Notes under the pieces: generated by a model
Seen by the model: the letters and a program-made list of their open reading frames with translations, nothing else
Told to the model about the DNA's origin: nothing
Database searches by the model: none
NCBI RefSeq assembly: GCF_013266755.1
Contig: NZ_JABRWJ010000007.1
Span: 310,001-374,000 of the forward strand
Source: Pseudaquabacterium terrae
Lineage (GTDB): Bacteria; Pseudomonadota; Gammaproteobacteria; Burkholderiales; Burkholderiaceae_C
DNA length: 64,000 nt
Reading direction: 5' to 3'
Shown: in pieces, positions 27,276-35,968 of the stretch
Layout of the letters: each line of letters begins with the position of its first letter
How positions within the stretch are numbered: position 1 is the first letter of the stretch
Position numbers and translations under genes: made by a program

Positions 27276-29099
27276 GTGGAACGATCCATCCTTTATCCGG
27301 CCGACGCTTTTCGCCAGGCCCGCGAGTCCCGCGAACCCGATTGCGCGGATCTGATCATCGAGAGCCTCGAAGCGCTGGGCATCGAATACGTCTTCGGCGT
27401 TCCGGGCGGCGCGATCGAGCCGCTGTACAACGCGCTGGCGCGCAGCGGCCGCCGCGGTGGGCCACAGGCCGTCGTCGCGCGCAACGAATCCGGCGCGGCC
27501 TACATGGCTGACGGGTATGCCCGCGAGACCGGCAAGATCGGCGTCTGCATCGCCACCTCCGGCCCCGGCGCGACCAACCTGATCACCGGCGTCGCCTGCG
27601 CGTTCGACAACAGCGTGCCGATGCTGGTGATCACCGGCCAGCCGCCGATCCACTCGTTCGGCAAGGGTGCGCTGCAGGAGTCGAGCTGCACCGGCGTCAA
27701 CACGGTGGGCATGTTCCGCCACTGCACACGCTACAACTCGCTGGTCTCGCACGCCGACCAGCTGCCGACGAAACTCTTCAACGCGCTGATGCAGGCGCAG
27801 CGCGCGCCGATGGGCCCGAGCCACCTGTCGCTGCCGGTGGACATCCTGCGCCAGACGATGGCGATGCAGCCCGATGCAGCGACCTTCGCCGACCTGCTGA
27901 ACCGGCCCTCGGCGATGATCGACGTCGCCGCCACCGAGTCGCTGTCGCGCCTGCTGAAAGCGGCCGAGCGGCCGGTCTGGCTGATCGGCGACGGCTGCGG
28001 CGAGGCCATTCCGGCGCTGATGCAGCTGGTGCAGCTCACCGACGGCCACTTCATCACGACGCCCGACGGCAAGGGCTTCGTCAATCCGCGGCATCCGCGC
28101 TTCGCCGGCGTGTTCGGCTTTGGCGGTCATTCGACGGCGCGCGAGCTGCTAGCCAGCCGCCCCGACCTGGTGATCGCCCTGGGCACCGGCTTCGGCGAAT
28201 TCAACAGCGGCGGCTGGTCGGCCCAGCTGCTGAACAGCCGGCTGGTGCACGTCGATACCTGCGATGACAAGCTGATGCGCTCGCAGACCGCGCGGCTGCA
28301 CGTGCGCGGCAACATCCGCTCGGTGTGCGAGCAGCTCTTGAGCCTGCTGGCACCGTCGGGCGAGGCCGTGAACGTGCTGCCGTTCCAGCACCCGCAGGTC
28401 GCGAAGCTGGCCTACGAATCGATGGTCGACAAGCCCGAGGCATTGCGCGACACGGGCAGTCCCGTCAAGCCGCAGCGCCTGATCGGCACGCTCGGCGAGC
28501 GTTGCCCCCCGCATACGCGCTTCGTCGCCGACGCCGGCAACAGCGCCGCCTGGTCGGTGCACTACCTGGCGCCGCACGACCGTCGCGGCGCGGCGCGCGC
28601 CGCGACCAGCCCGCCAGCCGGGCGCGACCAGCGCACCAGCCGCTCGAGCTGGCTGCGCGTGACGATGGACTTCGCGCCGATGGGCTGGGCGATCGGCTCG
28701 GCCATCGGCATCGCGCTGGGCAACCCGCGCTGCCCGGTGGTCTGCCTGACCGGCGACGGCAGCTACCTGATGAACGGCCAGGAGATCACCGTTGCTGCCG
28801 AGCTCGGCCTGCCGGTGCTCTACGTCGTGCTCAACGACGGCGCGCTCGGCATGGTCAAGCACGGCCAGCGCCTGGCCGGCGCCGAGCCGATCGGCTTCCA
28901 GCTGCCGACGGTCGACTACGCGGCGATCGCCGCGGCGATGGGCATCCCCGGCCACGTGATCCGCAGCCCGCAGGACTTGGACGCGCTGGACTTCAACGCG
29001 ATCCTGTCGCGCAAGGGGCCGACGCTGCTGGACGTGCGCATCGATGGCGAGGAAGTGCCGCCGATCAATGTTCGGATGAAGACTCTCGGAACTGCGTAA
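27276..29099 (+). CDS. Acetolactate-synthase-like ThDP-dependent enzyme (copy 1)
   Basis: A 607-residue ThDP enzyme built like acetolactate synthase: Pyr domain with YVFGVPGGAIEPLYNAL and catalytic Glu E71 in ARNESGAAYMADGYAR, a central domain, and a PP domain with GDGSYLMNGQ (from 493) ending at LND (N520) for Mg-ThDP. Compared with true acetolactate synthases, the residue before the catalytic Glu is Asn rather than His, and a ~25-residue Arg/Ser-rich insert precedes RVTMDFAPMGWAIG. It is a close paralogue of the gene at 35969. Likely chemistry is decarboxylation or C-C ligation/lysis of a 2-oxo or 2-hydroxyacyl substrate. It heads a five-gene run with an SDR, two citrate-synthase-like proteins and a P450. 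The start is uncertain: GTG at 27276 matches the paralogue's start, but the frame is open to 27066. Confidence 0.85.
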   Translation: MERSILYPADAFRQARESREPDCADLIIESLEALGIEYVFGVPGGAIEPLYNALARSGRRGGPQAVVARNESGAAYMADGYARETGKIGVCIATSGPGATNLITGVACAFDNSVPMLVITGQPPIHSFGKGALQESSCTGVNTVGMFRHCTRYNSLVSHADQLPTKLFNALMQAQRAPMGPSHLSLPVDILRQTMAMQPDAATFADLLNRPSAMIDVAATESLSRLLKAAERPVWLIGDGCGEAIPALMQLVQLTDGHFITTPDGKGFVNPRHPRFAGVFGFGGHSTARELLASRPDLVIALGTGFGEFNSGGWSAQLLNSRLVHVDTCDDKLMRSQTARLHVRGNIRSVCEQLLSLLAPSGEAVNVLPFQHPQVAKLAYESMVDKPEALRDTGSPVKPQRLIGTLGERCPPHTRFVADAGNSAAWSVHYLAPHDRRGAARAATSPPAGRDQRTSRSSWLRVTMDFAPMGWAIGSAIGIALGNPRCPVVCLTGDGSYLMNGQEITVAAELGLPVLYVVLNDGALGMVKHGQRLAGAEPIGFQLPTVDYAAIAAAMGIPGHVIRSPQDLDALDFNAILSRKGPTLLDVRIDGEEVPPINVRMKTLGTA

Positions 29100-29104
29100 T
29101 CGAC

Positions 29105-29866
29105 ATGCAAAGCGACATGCAAAGGCTACAAGGCAAGACCGCCCTGATCACCGGCGGCAGCAGCGGCATCGGGCTCGCCACCGCGAAACTCTTTCTCGAA
29201 CAGGGTGCGCGCGTCGCGATCACCGGTCGGGACGCGTCGGCACTGGCGTCCGCCCGCGCCAGCCTGGGCAACGACGTCGAGGCGTTCCGGAGCGATGCCT
29301 CGAAGACCGCCGACATCGATGCGCTGATGGGCGCGGTCGGGCAGCGATTCGGACACCTGGACGTGCTGTTCGTCAACGCAGCCTCGCTGCGCCCGGCGCC
29401 GTTCGAGGCTGTGGATGAAGCGCGCTTCGACGAGGACGTCGCGGCCAACTTCAAGGGCTGCTTCTTCGCCGTGCAGAAGGCGCTGCCGCTGCTGCGGCCC
29501 AAGGCGTCGGTGATCCTGACCACCTCGATCGCCAACCAGATGGGTTCCCCGAACTTCAGCGTCTACAGCGCGTGCAAGGCGGCGCAGCGCTCGCTGGTGC
29601 AGACCCTGGCACTCGAACTGATCGGCCGCGGCATTCGCGTCAACGCGATCAGCCCGGGGCCGATCGCGACACCGATCTGGGCCAAGTTCGGACTGCCCGC
29701 CGAGGTCGTGGAGGCCGCACAGCGGGAGATCCTGAGCAAGTCGCCGTCGAAGCGTTTCGGCGAGGCCGACGAGGTGGCGCGGTCGGTGCTGTTCCTCGCC
29801 AGCGACGACTCGTCGTACGTAGTCGGCCAGGAACTTGCCGTCGACGGCGGCATGAGCCTGCTATGA
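29105..29866 (+). CDS. SDR family oxidoreductase in the ThDP/P450 operon
   Basis: A 253-residue classical SDR. The cofactor loop is TGGSSGIG, beta-2 ends ITGRDAS, which favours NADP(H), and the motif VNAAS replaces the usual NNAG. The active site Ser is in TTSIAN, and Tyr/Lys are in YSACK. The C-terminus SSYVVGQELAVDGGMSLL is family-typical. It probably acts on a keto/hydroxy intermediate of the operon's pathway. It starts 5 nt after the ThDP gene, and its TGA overlaps the next ATG (ATGA). A second ATG at 29117 is equally possible as start. Confidence 0.88.
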   Translation: MQSDMQRLQGKTALITGGSSGIGLATAKLFLEQGARVAITGRDASALASARASLGNDVEAFRSDASKTADIDALMGAVGQRFGHLDVLFVNAASLRPAPFEAVDEARFDEDVAANFKGCFFAVQKALPLLRPKASVILTTSIANQMGSPNFSVYSACKAAQRSLVQTLALELIGRGIRVNAISPGPIATPIWAKFGLPAEVVEAAQREILSKSPSKRFGEADEVARSVLFLASDDSSYVVGQELAVDGGMSLL

Positions 29867-30681
29867 GCGCACCGGTGACGCCCGTGCGCACGCGCATCTG
29901 GCAGGAGGAGGCCGAGGCCGACAACGCCTTTGCGACGCGCACCGCCCATTGCCACGGCTACGACGTCTACGGCCAGATGCTGGGCCATGCGCGCTGGGTG
30001 GAGATGCTGTACCTGCTGTTTCGCGGGGAAGCACCGGATGCGGCGCAGGCCGCGCTGCTCGAAGCGCTCGCCGTCGGGCTGGCGAACGCCGGACCGCGCG
30101 ATCCGGCGGTGCATGCGGCCATGTGCGCCGGCATCGGCGGCTCCCCCGCTGCAGCCGCGCTGATGGCAGCCCTCGCGGTGGGGGCGGGCCAACACACCGG
30201 CGCACGTGAAGTGCTGCTGGCAATGGAGGCTTGGCAGGCCTGCGGAACCGACCTTGCAGCGTGGCGCCGTCATCTGCAGCGGCCCGCGACGACCAGCACC
30301 GACATCTGGCCCGACCACAGCGAGCCACCGGGCTTCGACCCGCACGGCACCTCGGTCGCCGGCACGGTGCGCCAGGCCTTGCACCGCATGACTGAACTGA
30401 GCCCGGGCACCTCCCTGGCATGGCTCGGAGCGCAGCGCGTCGAGCTCGAGCGATGCGCCGGGGGCCCGCTGGCGATGACGGGAGTGGCGGCGGCCGCACT
30501 GACCGACCTCGGCTTCAGCCCGGAGGCCGGCGAAATGCTGTTCCTGCTAATGCGCCTGCCGGGTGCCGCAGCCCACGCGCTAGAGCAGCGTTCGAATTCG
30601 TACCGGGACTTCCCGTTCTTTGCCGTCGAACTGCAGGATGACCCCGGCCGTTCGAAGACTGCCGCGAGAGCCGAGCAATGA
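29863..30681 (+). CDS. Citrate-synthase-like protein A (short, partly degenerate)
   Basis: A 272-residue protein resembling the citrate synthase/citryl-CoA lyase superfamily but much shorter than citrate synthase (~430). GAGQHTGAREVLLAM aligns with the GPxHGGAxExxL helix and keeps the His (H111). GFDPHG (H161) lies where GFGHxV is expected. The catalytic Asp segment reads AMTGVAAAALTDLGF, with Thr206 apparently in place of Asp. LPGAAAHALEQ closes the domain as in the family. It is translationally coupled on both sides (ATGA overlaps). With the next gene it may form a heteromer; condensation or cleavage of an acyl-CoA is plausible but unproven. Confidence 0.7.
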   Translation: MSAPVTPVRTRIWQEEAEADNAFATRTAHCHGYDVYGQMLGHARWVEMLYLLFRGEAPDAAQAALLEALAVGLANAGPRDPAVHAAMCAGIGGSPAAAALMAALAVGAGQHTGAREVLLAMEAWQACGTDLAAWRRHLQRPATTSTDIWPDHSEPPGFDPHGTSVAGTVRQALHRMTELSPGTSLAWLGAQRVELERCAGGPLAMTGVAAAALTDLGFSPEAGEMLFLLMRLPGAAAHALEQRSNSYRDFPFFAVELQDDPGRSKTAARAEQ

Positions 30682-31505
30682 GCGCTAGCCGACGATCCCT
30701 GCACGACGGCGTCGGTCGCCTGCGCACGCGCATGGGCGCCGCCTTCGTCGGCCAGCGGGCGGTCTTTCGCGGCCACGATCTTCACGCCGACCTGAAGGAC
30801 GCCGACTGGGTCGACCTGTACGTGTTCGGCATCACCGGTCGTCGCCACACGGCGAAGCAGCTGAAACTGCTGCATGCGATCTGGGTTTACACGAGCTACC
30901 CGGACGCGCGCATCTGGAACAACCGCGTCGCCGCGCTCGCCGGCACGACGCGCAGTTCGGGCAACCTGGGCGCCTCGGCGGCATTGGCGGTGTCGGAGGC
31001 GTCGATCTACGGCCGCGGCATCGACATCCGCGCGGCGCGCTTCCTGACCGGCACGTTGAACCGCATGCGCGACGGCACCTCGCTGGCGGACTGCGTGCGC
31101 GTCGAGCTCGATCGCCATCGCGGCCTGGCCGGCTATGGGCGGCCAATCGCCGCCGGCGACGAACGGCTCGAGCCGACGCTGGCACTGGCGCATCGGCTGG
31201 GCCTCGACGGCGGGCCGCACCTCCAACTTGCAAAGGACGTGGAGCAGTTTCTGCTCGATGGTCGCTGGCGCTGGCGCATGAACTATGCCGCCTTGTCGGC
31301 AGCGCTGACCGCCGACCTCGGCTTCACGCCGCGCGAACATTACCTGTTCGGCTTCCCCGCCTTCCTCGCCGGCATGCAGCCGTGCTTCATCGAAGCCTGC
31401 GAACAGCCTGCCGGCACGCTGTTCCCGATACCGTGCAGCCACGTCGCCTACGAAGGCGCGGCCAGGCGCCCTTGGCCCCCTAAATCCTCCCGCCATGAAC
31501 CCTGA
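30678..31505 (+). CDS. Citrate-synthase-like protein B (catalytic residues lost)
   Basis: A 275-residue relative of citrate synthase/citryl-CoA lyase. LLHAIWVYTSYPDARIWNNRVAALAGT is the recognisable large-domain helix pair. All three catalytic positions appear changed: the GPxHGGA His reads EASIYGRG (Tyr111), GFGHxV reads GYGRPI (Arg155), and the Asp segment reads NYAALSAALTADLGF (Ala204). It therefore looks like a non-catalytic partner or an enzyme with new chemistry. It begins inside the preceding stop (ATGA) and overlaps the P450 start by 11 nt, so synthesis of the two citrate-synthase-like proteins and the P450 is linked. Confidence 0.68.
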   Translation: MSASRRSLHDGVGRLRTRMGAAFVGQRAVFRGHDLHADLKDADWVDLYVFGITGRRHTAKQLKLLHAIWVYTSYPDARIWNNRVAALAGTTRSSGNLGASAALAVSEASIYGRGIDIRAARFLTGTLNRMRDGTSLADCVRVELDRHRGLAGYGRPIAAGDERLEPTLALAHRLGLDGGPHLQLAKDVEQFLLDGRWRWRMNYAALSAALTADLGFTPREHYLFGFPAFLAGMQPCFIEACEQPAGTLFPIPCSHVAYEGAARRPWPPKSSRHEP

Positions 31506-32688
31506 TCCCTACACCCATTACGCGCGCATGCGCGCCACCACACCGGTCTCGTTCAACCCCGCGCTCCAGATGTGGGAGGTCTACCGCTACGCCGACATCC
31601 AGTCGGTGCTGGCCGATCCCGCGACCTTCTCGTCGGACCTGTCGGCCTACCAGACGATGGCGACGATGGACCCGCCGCGCCACACACAGCTGCGCAAGCT
31701 GGTCGCAAGGGCGTTCACCAGCAAGCTGATGGCTTCGCTCGAGCCGAGCATCCAGGCGATCACCGATGCGCTGCTCGACCGCGTCGAGCACACGGGCCGG
31801 ATGGACGCGATCGCCGACCTCGCCTTCGCGCTGCCGGTGACGGTGATCGCGGAGCTGCTCGGCTTGCCGGCGTCCGATCGCGAACGCTTCAAGCAGTGGT
31901 CGGTCCCCGCGATCCGTGTCGCCGAAGCGGAGCTGCACGGCCAGCCGCCTGAACCCGAGTGGCTCGCCGCCGTCGATGAACTGATGGCCTATCTCGGGGC
32001 ACTGGCCGAACAACGGCGCAGCGCGCCGCGCGAAGACCTGATCAGCGGTCTGGTGCACGCCGAGATCGACGGCGCCCGGCTGACGGCCGAGGAGATCACG
32101 AGCACCTGCCGGCTGCTGCTCATCGCCGGCTTCGAGACCACTGCCAACCTGATCGGCAACACGCTGCAGCTGCTGCTGGCGCATCCGGCGGCCCTCGAAC
32201 GCGTGCGTTCCGATCCCGAACAGCTGGCCGGCGCAATCGACGAGTCGCTGCGCTTTCATGCCCCGTTCCAGTTCTTCGCCCGCAAGGCCACGCGTGACGT
32301 GACCATCGGCGGGCAAGCCATCGCTGCCGGACAGGTCGTGCTGATCTTCAACGCCTCCGGCAACCGCGACGAATCCGTGTTCGACAAGGCCGACGAGTTC
32401 GACATCGGCCGCAGCCCGAATCGCCACCTCAGCTTCGGTCACGGAATCCACTACTGCCTGGGTGCGGGACTGGGTCGGATGGAAGCACGCATCGGCATCG
32501 GCACCTTGCTGCGCCGCTTTCCGGCGCTGCATGTCGACGCTGCGCAGCCGGCAGAGCGCCTGCAGTCGATCGTCCTGTACGGCTGGCGCAGCCTGCCGCT
32601 GTCTACAGGTGATAGATCGCCTGCAGAACCACCGAACGCGGCGCCATCGGCAGGTCGTTCGGATAAGCGATGCCCGGTGACAGGCTAG
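31495..32688 (+). CDS. Cytochrome P450
   Basis: A 397-residue soluble bacterial P450. The oxygen-binding I-helix is LLIAGFETTANLI (AGFETT 211-216), the ExxR pair is ESLR (E250, R253), and the haem loop is FGHGIHYCLGAGLGRME with the cysteine ligand C321. PRHTQLRKLVARAFT, with the C-helix Arg/His contacts, is also present. No ferredoxin or reductase gene is adjacent. The usual C-terminus ends near residue 370; the extra tail of ~26 residues is encoded antisense to the end of the TonB receptor gene (86-nt overlap). It overlaps the upstream gene by 11 nt. The substrate is unknown; the operon suggests hydroxylation of an imported hydrophobic compound. Confidence 0.93.
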   Translation: MNPDPYTHYARMRATTPVSFNPALQMWEVYRYADIQSVLADPATFSSDLSAYQTMATMDPPRHTQLRKLVARAFTSKLMASLEPSIQAITDALLDRVEHTGRMDAIADLAFALPVTVIAELLGLPASDRERFKQWSVPAIRVAEAELHGQPPEPEWLAAVDELMAYLGALAEQRRSAPREDLISGLVHAEIDGARLTAEEITSTCRLLLIAGFETTANLIGNTLQLLLAHPAALERVRSDPEQLAGAIDESLRFHAPFQFFARKATRDVTIGGQAIAAGQVVLIFNASGNRDESVFDKADEFDIGRSPNRHLSFGHGIHYCLGAGLGRMEARIGIGTLLRRFPALHVDAAQPAERLQSIVLYGWRSLPLSTGDRSPAEPPNAAPSAGRSDKRCPVTG

Positions 32689-34711
32689 GTTCGCGCACGT
32701 CGGCGTTGAAGAGGTTGCGCACGGTCACGCCGAGCTCCCAGCCCTTCTTGCCGCGCGCGTTGCGCAGCACCAAGTCCAGCGTGGTGTAGTCGGCGATGTC
32801 GCTGCGCGGATCGCCGGCCGCGCGGCGACGGTCCGCCACGTGGTTGGCCTGGGCGCTGAACAGCCAGCCGCTGCGAAAGCTCCAGTCGGCGCGAGCCCAC
32901 AGGTGCTGCCGCGGCGCGTAGCCGGCGTCGCGCCCCGCATCCTCGTCGATCGAACGCTGGTAGGCGTAGTGACCGGAGAGTCGCAGGCCTCGGCTGGCCT
33001 GCCAGAGCGCCTCCAGCTCTGCGCCGCGGCCGCGCTGCGAACCGATGTTGTTGAAAACCGCGGAGCCGTCGCTGGCCTGGGTCGTGCGAATGATGTCGCG
33101 CATCGCATAGCGGAACATGTTCAGGTTCACCTGCAGGTCGACGCCGGCCTGCCAGGCCAGGGCCGCCTCGAGGGTGCGGATGGTCTCCGGTTGCAGGTCG
33201 GGATTACCGCGGATCACCGGGTTGTTGATGCTGTACTGCTCGGTGAACGATGGTGCGCGGAATGCGCGGCCGTAGAGCAGCTTCGTGGTGAGATCGAGGC
33301 TCGCGTCCCAGACCAGCGCTACGCGTGGATTCGTCGTCCCGCCGACATCGGAATAGCGGTCGTGCCTGACACCGGTCGTGAGCGTCCAGTCGCGGCGGAA
33401 ATTCCATTCGTCCTGCACGTAGACGTAGTCCACACGCCGGCGATGAGGTGCGACGAAGGACTCGGCCACCGGGAACTCGACCACTTGCGCGCCGGGCGTC
33501 GGCACGGGCAGCCCGATGAACGGCCCCGACGGGACCAGCGAGAAGTTCTTGAACTCCTGCGTCCGGTACATGTCGAGGTCGTCGTGGCCGATCCCCAGCC
33601 GCCACTGGTGGCCGTTGCTCGAATGGCTCACCACCGCCGCCAGCCGCACCTGCCGTTCCCAGGTCTGCGGCGCACCGATCATGCCTTGCGGGAAAGCACC
33701 GCCGAACGCTCCCGGCGGGAACAACTGCAGCGGCTGCGGAAACTCGTTGCTGTAGTGGAAGGCGCTCGCGCTCAGGTCCAGCTTCCAGCGCGGCGCAATC
33801 TCGATGTCGTTCCAGGAGAGATCGGTCAGGAAGCGCTCCGAACGCCCCTTGCCGACGGGATCCAGCGCGCCGGCGGCGCCCGCGCCGGTCCCGAGCTTGT
33901 CGCGCAGCTTGTAGCTCGCGCGCAGCTGCAGCTTGGACCATTCGAGGGCCAGGCTGGCGTCGACGCCCTCGTGGCCGGTGTTCACGGGCCCGGGCGCCAG
34001 GCTCGCCCGCGTTCCGAACAGGCCGTCGAGAAAACTCTGATTGTCGCGATCGATGGTGCGGCGGTAGCCGTCCGTCCTGCCGACGCGCAGGTACGCCGCG
34101 GCTTTCAGCGCCCCGATCTGCCCGCCGTGCTGGATCCATGCCTCGTAGGTCGAGAACGAGCCGCCGCGCACGCCGAACTCGGTCCCTGCCACATCGGCCG
34201 CACTCTTGGTGATGATGTTCACCACCCCGGCGTAGGCATCGGCTCCATAGAGCGCCGACCCCGGCCCGCGGATCACCTCGATCCGGGCGACGTTGTCGAG
34301 CGGCAGACCGCCCCACACGTTGCCGCGATTGCCGACGAACAACGTCGTCAGCGGCACGCCGTTGAGCAGCACCAGGGTCTGCGGATTGAACTCGCTGTAG
34401 ATGCCGCGCATGACATACAGGGCCGGGAAGCCCTGGTTGCTGCGGGAGACGTGGACCCCGGGCACGGCCTCCAGCGCCTCGTCGATGTCGCGGGCCCCCA
34501 TCGCGGCGATCTCTTCCGCGGTGATCACGGTCGCCACCGCCGGTGCCCGCCGCAGCGGCTGCCGATTGCCGGTCGCGATGCTGATCGACGCCTTGTCGCC
34601 GAAGGCCATCGCCAACTCGTCCTCCTCGACGGCGGCTTGTGCGACGGCGCTGCCAGCCTGCAGCGCCATGAGCCAGATCAAGGACTGCGCTGCACAACAT
34701 ACAGGACGCAT
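32603..34711 (-). CDS. TonB-dependent outer-membrane receptor
   Basis: A 702-residue receptor with a signal peptide (LIWLMALQAGSAVAQA), a plug domain (PAVATVITAEEIAAMGARDIDEALEAVPGV ... LVLLNGVPL ... VARIEVIRGPGSALYGADAYAGVVNIITK) and a 22-strand type beta-barrel. The barrel ends in an aromatic-rich strand, RSVVLQAIYHL. The sequence is closest in style to BtuB/FepA-like receptors; the ligand is not evident. The ATG at 34711 was chosen over 34774 because an AGGAGGGG site precedes it. It is probably in one transcript with the SGNH hydrolase gene upstream and converges on the P450 gene. Context suggests it imports the substrate of the ThDP/P450 pathway. Confidence 0.92.
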   Translation of the reverse strand: MRPVCCAAQSLIWLMALQAGSAVAQAAVEEDELAMAFGDKASISIATGNRQPLRRAPAVATVITAEEIAAMGARDIDEALEAVPGVHVSRSNQGFPALYVMRGIYSEFNPQTLVLLNGVPLTTLFVGNRGNVWGGLPLDNVARIEVIRGPGSALYGADAYAGVVNIITKSAADVAGTEFGVRGGSFSTYEAWIQHGGQIGALKAAAYLRVGRTDGYRRTIDRDNQSFLDGLFGTRASLAPGPVNTGHEGVDASLALEWSKLQLRASYKLRDKLGTGAGAAGALDPVGKGRSERFLTDLSWNDIEIAPRWKLDLSASAFHYSNEFPQPLQLFPPGAFGGAFPQGMIGAPQTWERQVRLAAVVSHSSNGHQWRLGIGHDDLDMYRTQEFKNFSLVPSGPFIGLPVPTPGAQVVEFPVAESFVAPHRRRVDYVYVQDEWNFRRDWTLTTGVRHDRYSDVGGTTNPRVALVWDASLDLTTKLLYGRAFRAPSFTEQYSINNPVIRGNPDLQPETIRTLEAALAWQAGVDLQVNLNMFRYAMRDIIRTTQASDGSAVFNNIGSQRGRGAELEALWQASRGLRLSGHYAYQRSIDEDAGRDAGYAPRQHLWARADWSFRSGWLFSAQANHVADRRRAAGDPRSDIADYTTLDLVLRNARGKKGWELGVTVRNLFNADVREPSLSPGIAYPNDLPMAPRSVVLQAIYHL

Positions 34712-34803
34712 GCCGGGACCCCTCCTCGTCGTTGAGTCGGCCGATCCTACAGCCGACACCATGCGGTCCCCCATCCGGTTTGCTGCCGAACAGACGGTGC
34801 GGC

Positions 34804-35631
34804 TCAGCGCCCCCCGTCGCCGCGGCGGTGGATCTCCTGCGCGATCGTCCTGGCCGCCTTGCGCACGGTCGCCGCATCGGGATGAACGCCGTCACCTCCG
34901 TGTCGGAAGTCCTTCCAGATGTCCAGCACCAGCGCGCCGGCCAGTTCAGCGCGCAGGCGCATGCGCACGAGGTCGCGCAGGGCACGGTAGTCGGTTTCCC
35001 CGATGACCCAGGCCAGACCGAACATCGAGCGGAACAGCGGCAGGTCGAGGTCCTCATAGCGCGGATGTACGTCGTAGATCGGTGTCAGGCCCCTGGCCAA
35101 CGCGGACTGTCCCACGGCAATCAGTCGATCGGCCACGCCGTTGATCTGTGCCGGGGTGCATGGCTGCGACAAGGCCTGCGGCACGCCGAAGGCATCGGCA
35201 TGCAGGCAGTCGTTTGGTGCGGTGATCACCACATAGCGCGCGTTGTACGTGGTGAAGGTCGGCGGCAGCGCGACCCGTGCCAATGCCCGGTCGAACTGGG
35301 TCTGAAAGCCGTCCCACGACGCCGGCCCGCAGGTCGGCGAGCCTGGTGGACAGTAGGGCCGCGGGAAGGTCGTGGCCCCGGCCTGGCCTTCGTTGATGAC
35401 GTAACCCGGCAGCCGCTCGTCACGGATCAGCGCGGTGCCCAGGCTGATGTACGACCCGAAGCCGACCGAGATGCCACCCAGCGGCGCGATGCCGTTGTTG
35501 AAGGGGGTCTTGCCTTCCGAGTACGACCCGCCGATCAGCAGGAGCGGCAGATCGGAGGCCTTGTCCTTGGCTTGCACCGCGGCCATGGCGGCGCATGCGG
35601 TGGCGAGGGTGGTCCATTTCTTCAGGTTCAT
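34804..35631 (-). CDS. Secreted SGNH/GDSL-type hydrolase
   Basis: A 275-residue protein with a signal peptide (TTLATACAAMAAVQA). It shows an SGNH-like active site: Ser36 in LLIGGSYSEG, Asn140 in ITAPNDC, and Asp247/His250 in GDGVHPDA. Such enzymes cleave esters. Cysteine pairs (PPGSPTCG, APNDC, SQPC) suggest disulfides and a periplasmic or extracellular site. GGGAGAG-like ribosome sequence (GGGAGAG) precedes the ATG at 35631. It is the first gene of the unit that also carries the TonB receptor, so it may release a ligand from an ester before uptake (inference). Confidence 0.8.
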   Translation of the reverse strand: MNLKKWTTLATACAAMAAVQAKDKASDLPLLLIGGSYSEGKTPFNNGIAPLGGISVGFGSYISLGTALIRDERLPGYVINEGQAGATTFPRPYCPPGSPTCGPASWDGFQTQFDRALARVALPPTFTTYNARYVVITAPNDCLHADAFGVPQALSQPCTPAQINGVADRLIAVGQSALARGLTPIYDVHPRYEDLDLPLFRSMFGLAWVIGETDYRALRDLVRMRLRAELAGALVLDIWKDFRHGGDGVHPDAATVRKAARTIAQEIHRRGDGGR

Positions 35632-35968
35632 GTCGACTCTCCCTGGGTGGTGTGAGGCACGGCGTTCCTAACGCCTGTCGCGCGCGGCGGGCGCCACGCG
35701 TGACCCCTTTTCGTCATGCCGTCGTCGGACTTGATGTGCACCCGCGTCCTCCGTCCATTAGCCCTACTTCGGTAATAGGCAAAACAAGCATAAACGATAA
35801 AACTGGCATACTCGTGCACAGCTTCACGGCAAGAAGTCTTCAAGGACCGCCAGAAGCCCGCCTGCTGGGATCAGCGGGGCGCAACACGCGACAGGCTCGG
35901 CCTGCCGCAATGCAGCGATCAGCAGGGTCAGGCGCCCGGCGCGGGCCCCGGACCAGGGAGTGCACCAC
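35632..35968. other. Divergent promoter region, SGNH hydrolase / ThDP copy 2
   Basis: About 340 bp with no gene. The stretch 35755-35820 is markedly AT-rich for this genome (GCAAAACAAGCATAAACGAT and nearby) and is the best place for promoters in both directions. An imperfect palindrome CCTACTTCGGTAATAGG lies at 35763-35779. The ribosome site of ThDP copy 2 (AGGGAG) is at 35955-35960. Confidence 0.55.
35763..35779. promoter_or_regulatory. Imperfect palindrome CCTACTTCGGTAATAGG
   Basis: The outer arms CCTA/TAGG are perfect and the interior is partly symmetric. It lies in the AT-rich divergent gap between the SGNH/TonB unit and ThDP copy 2. Its CTACTT half resembles the arm of the palindrome at 4275-4294, but this may be chance. 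Confidence 0.3.
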
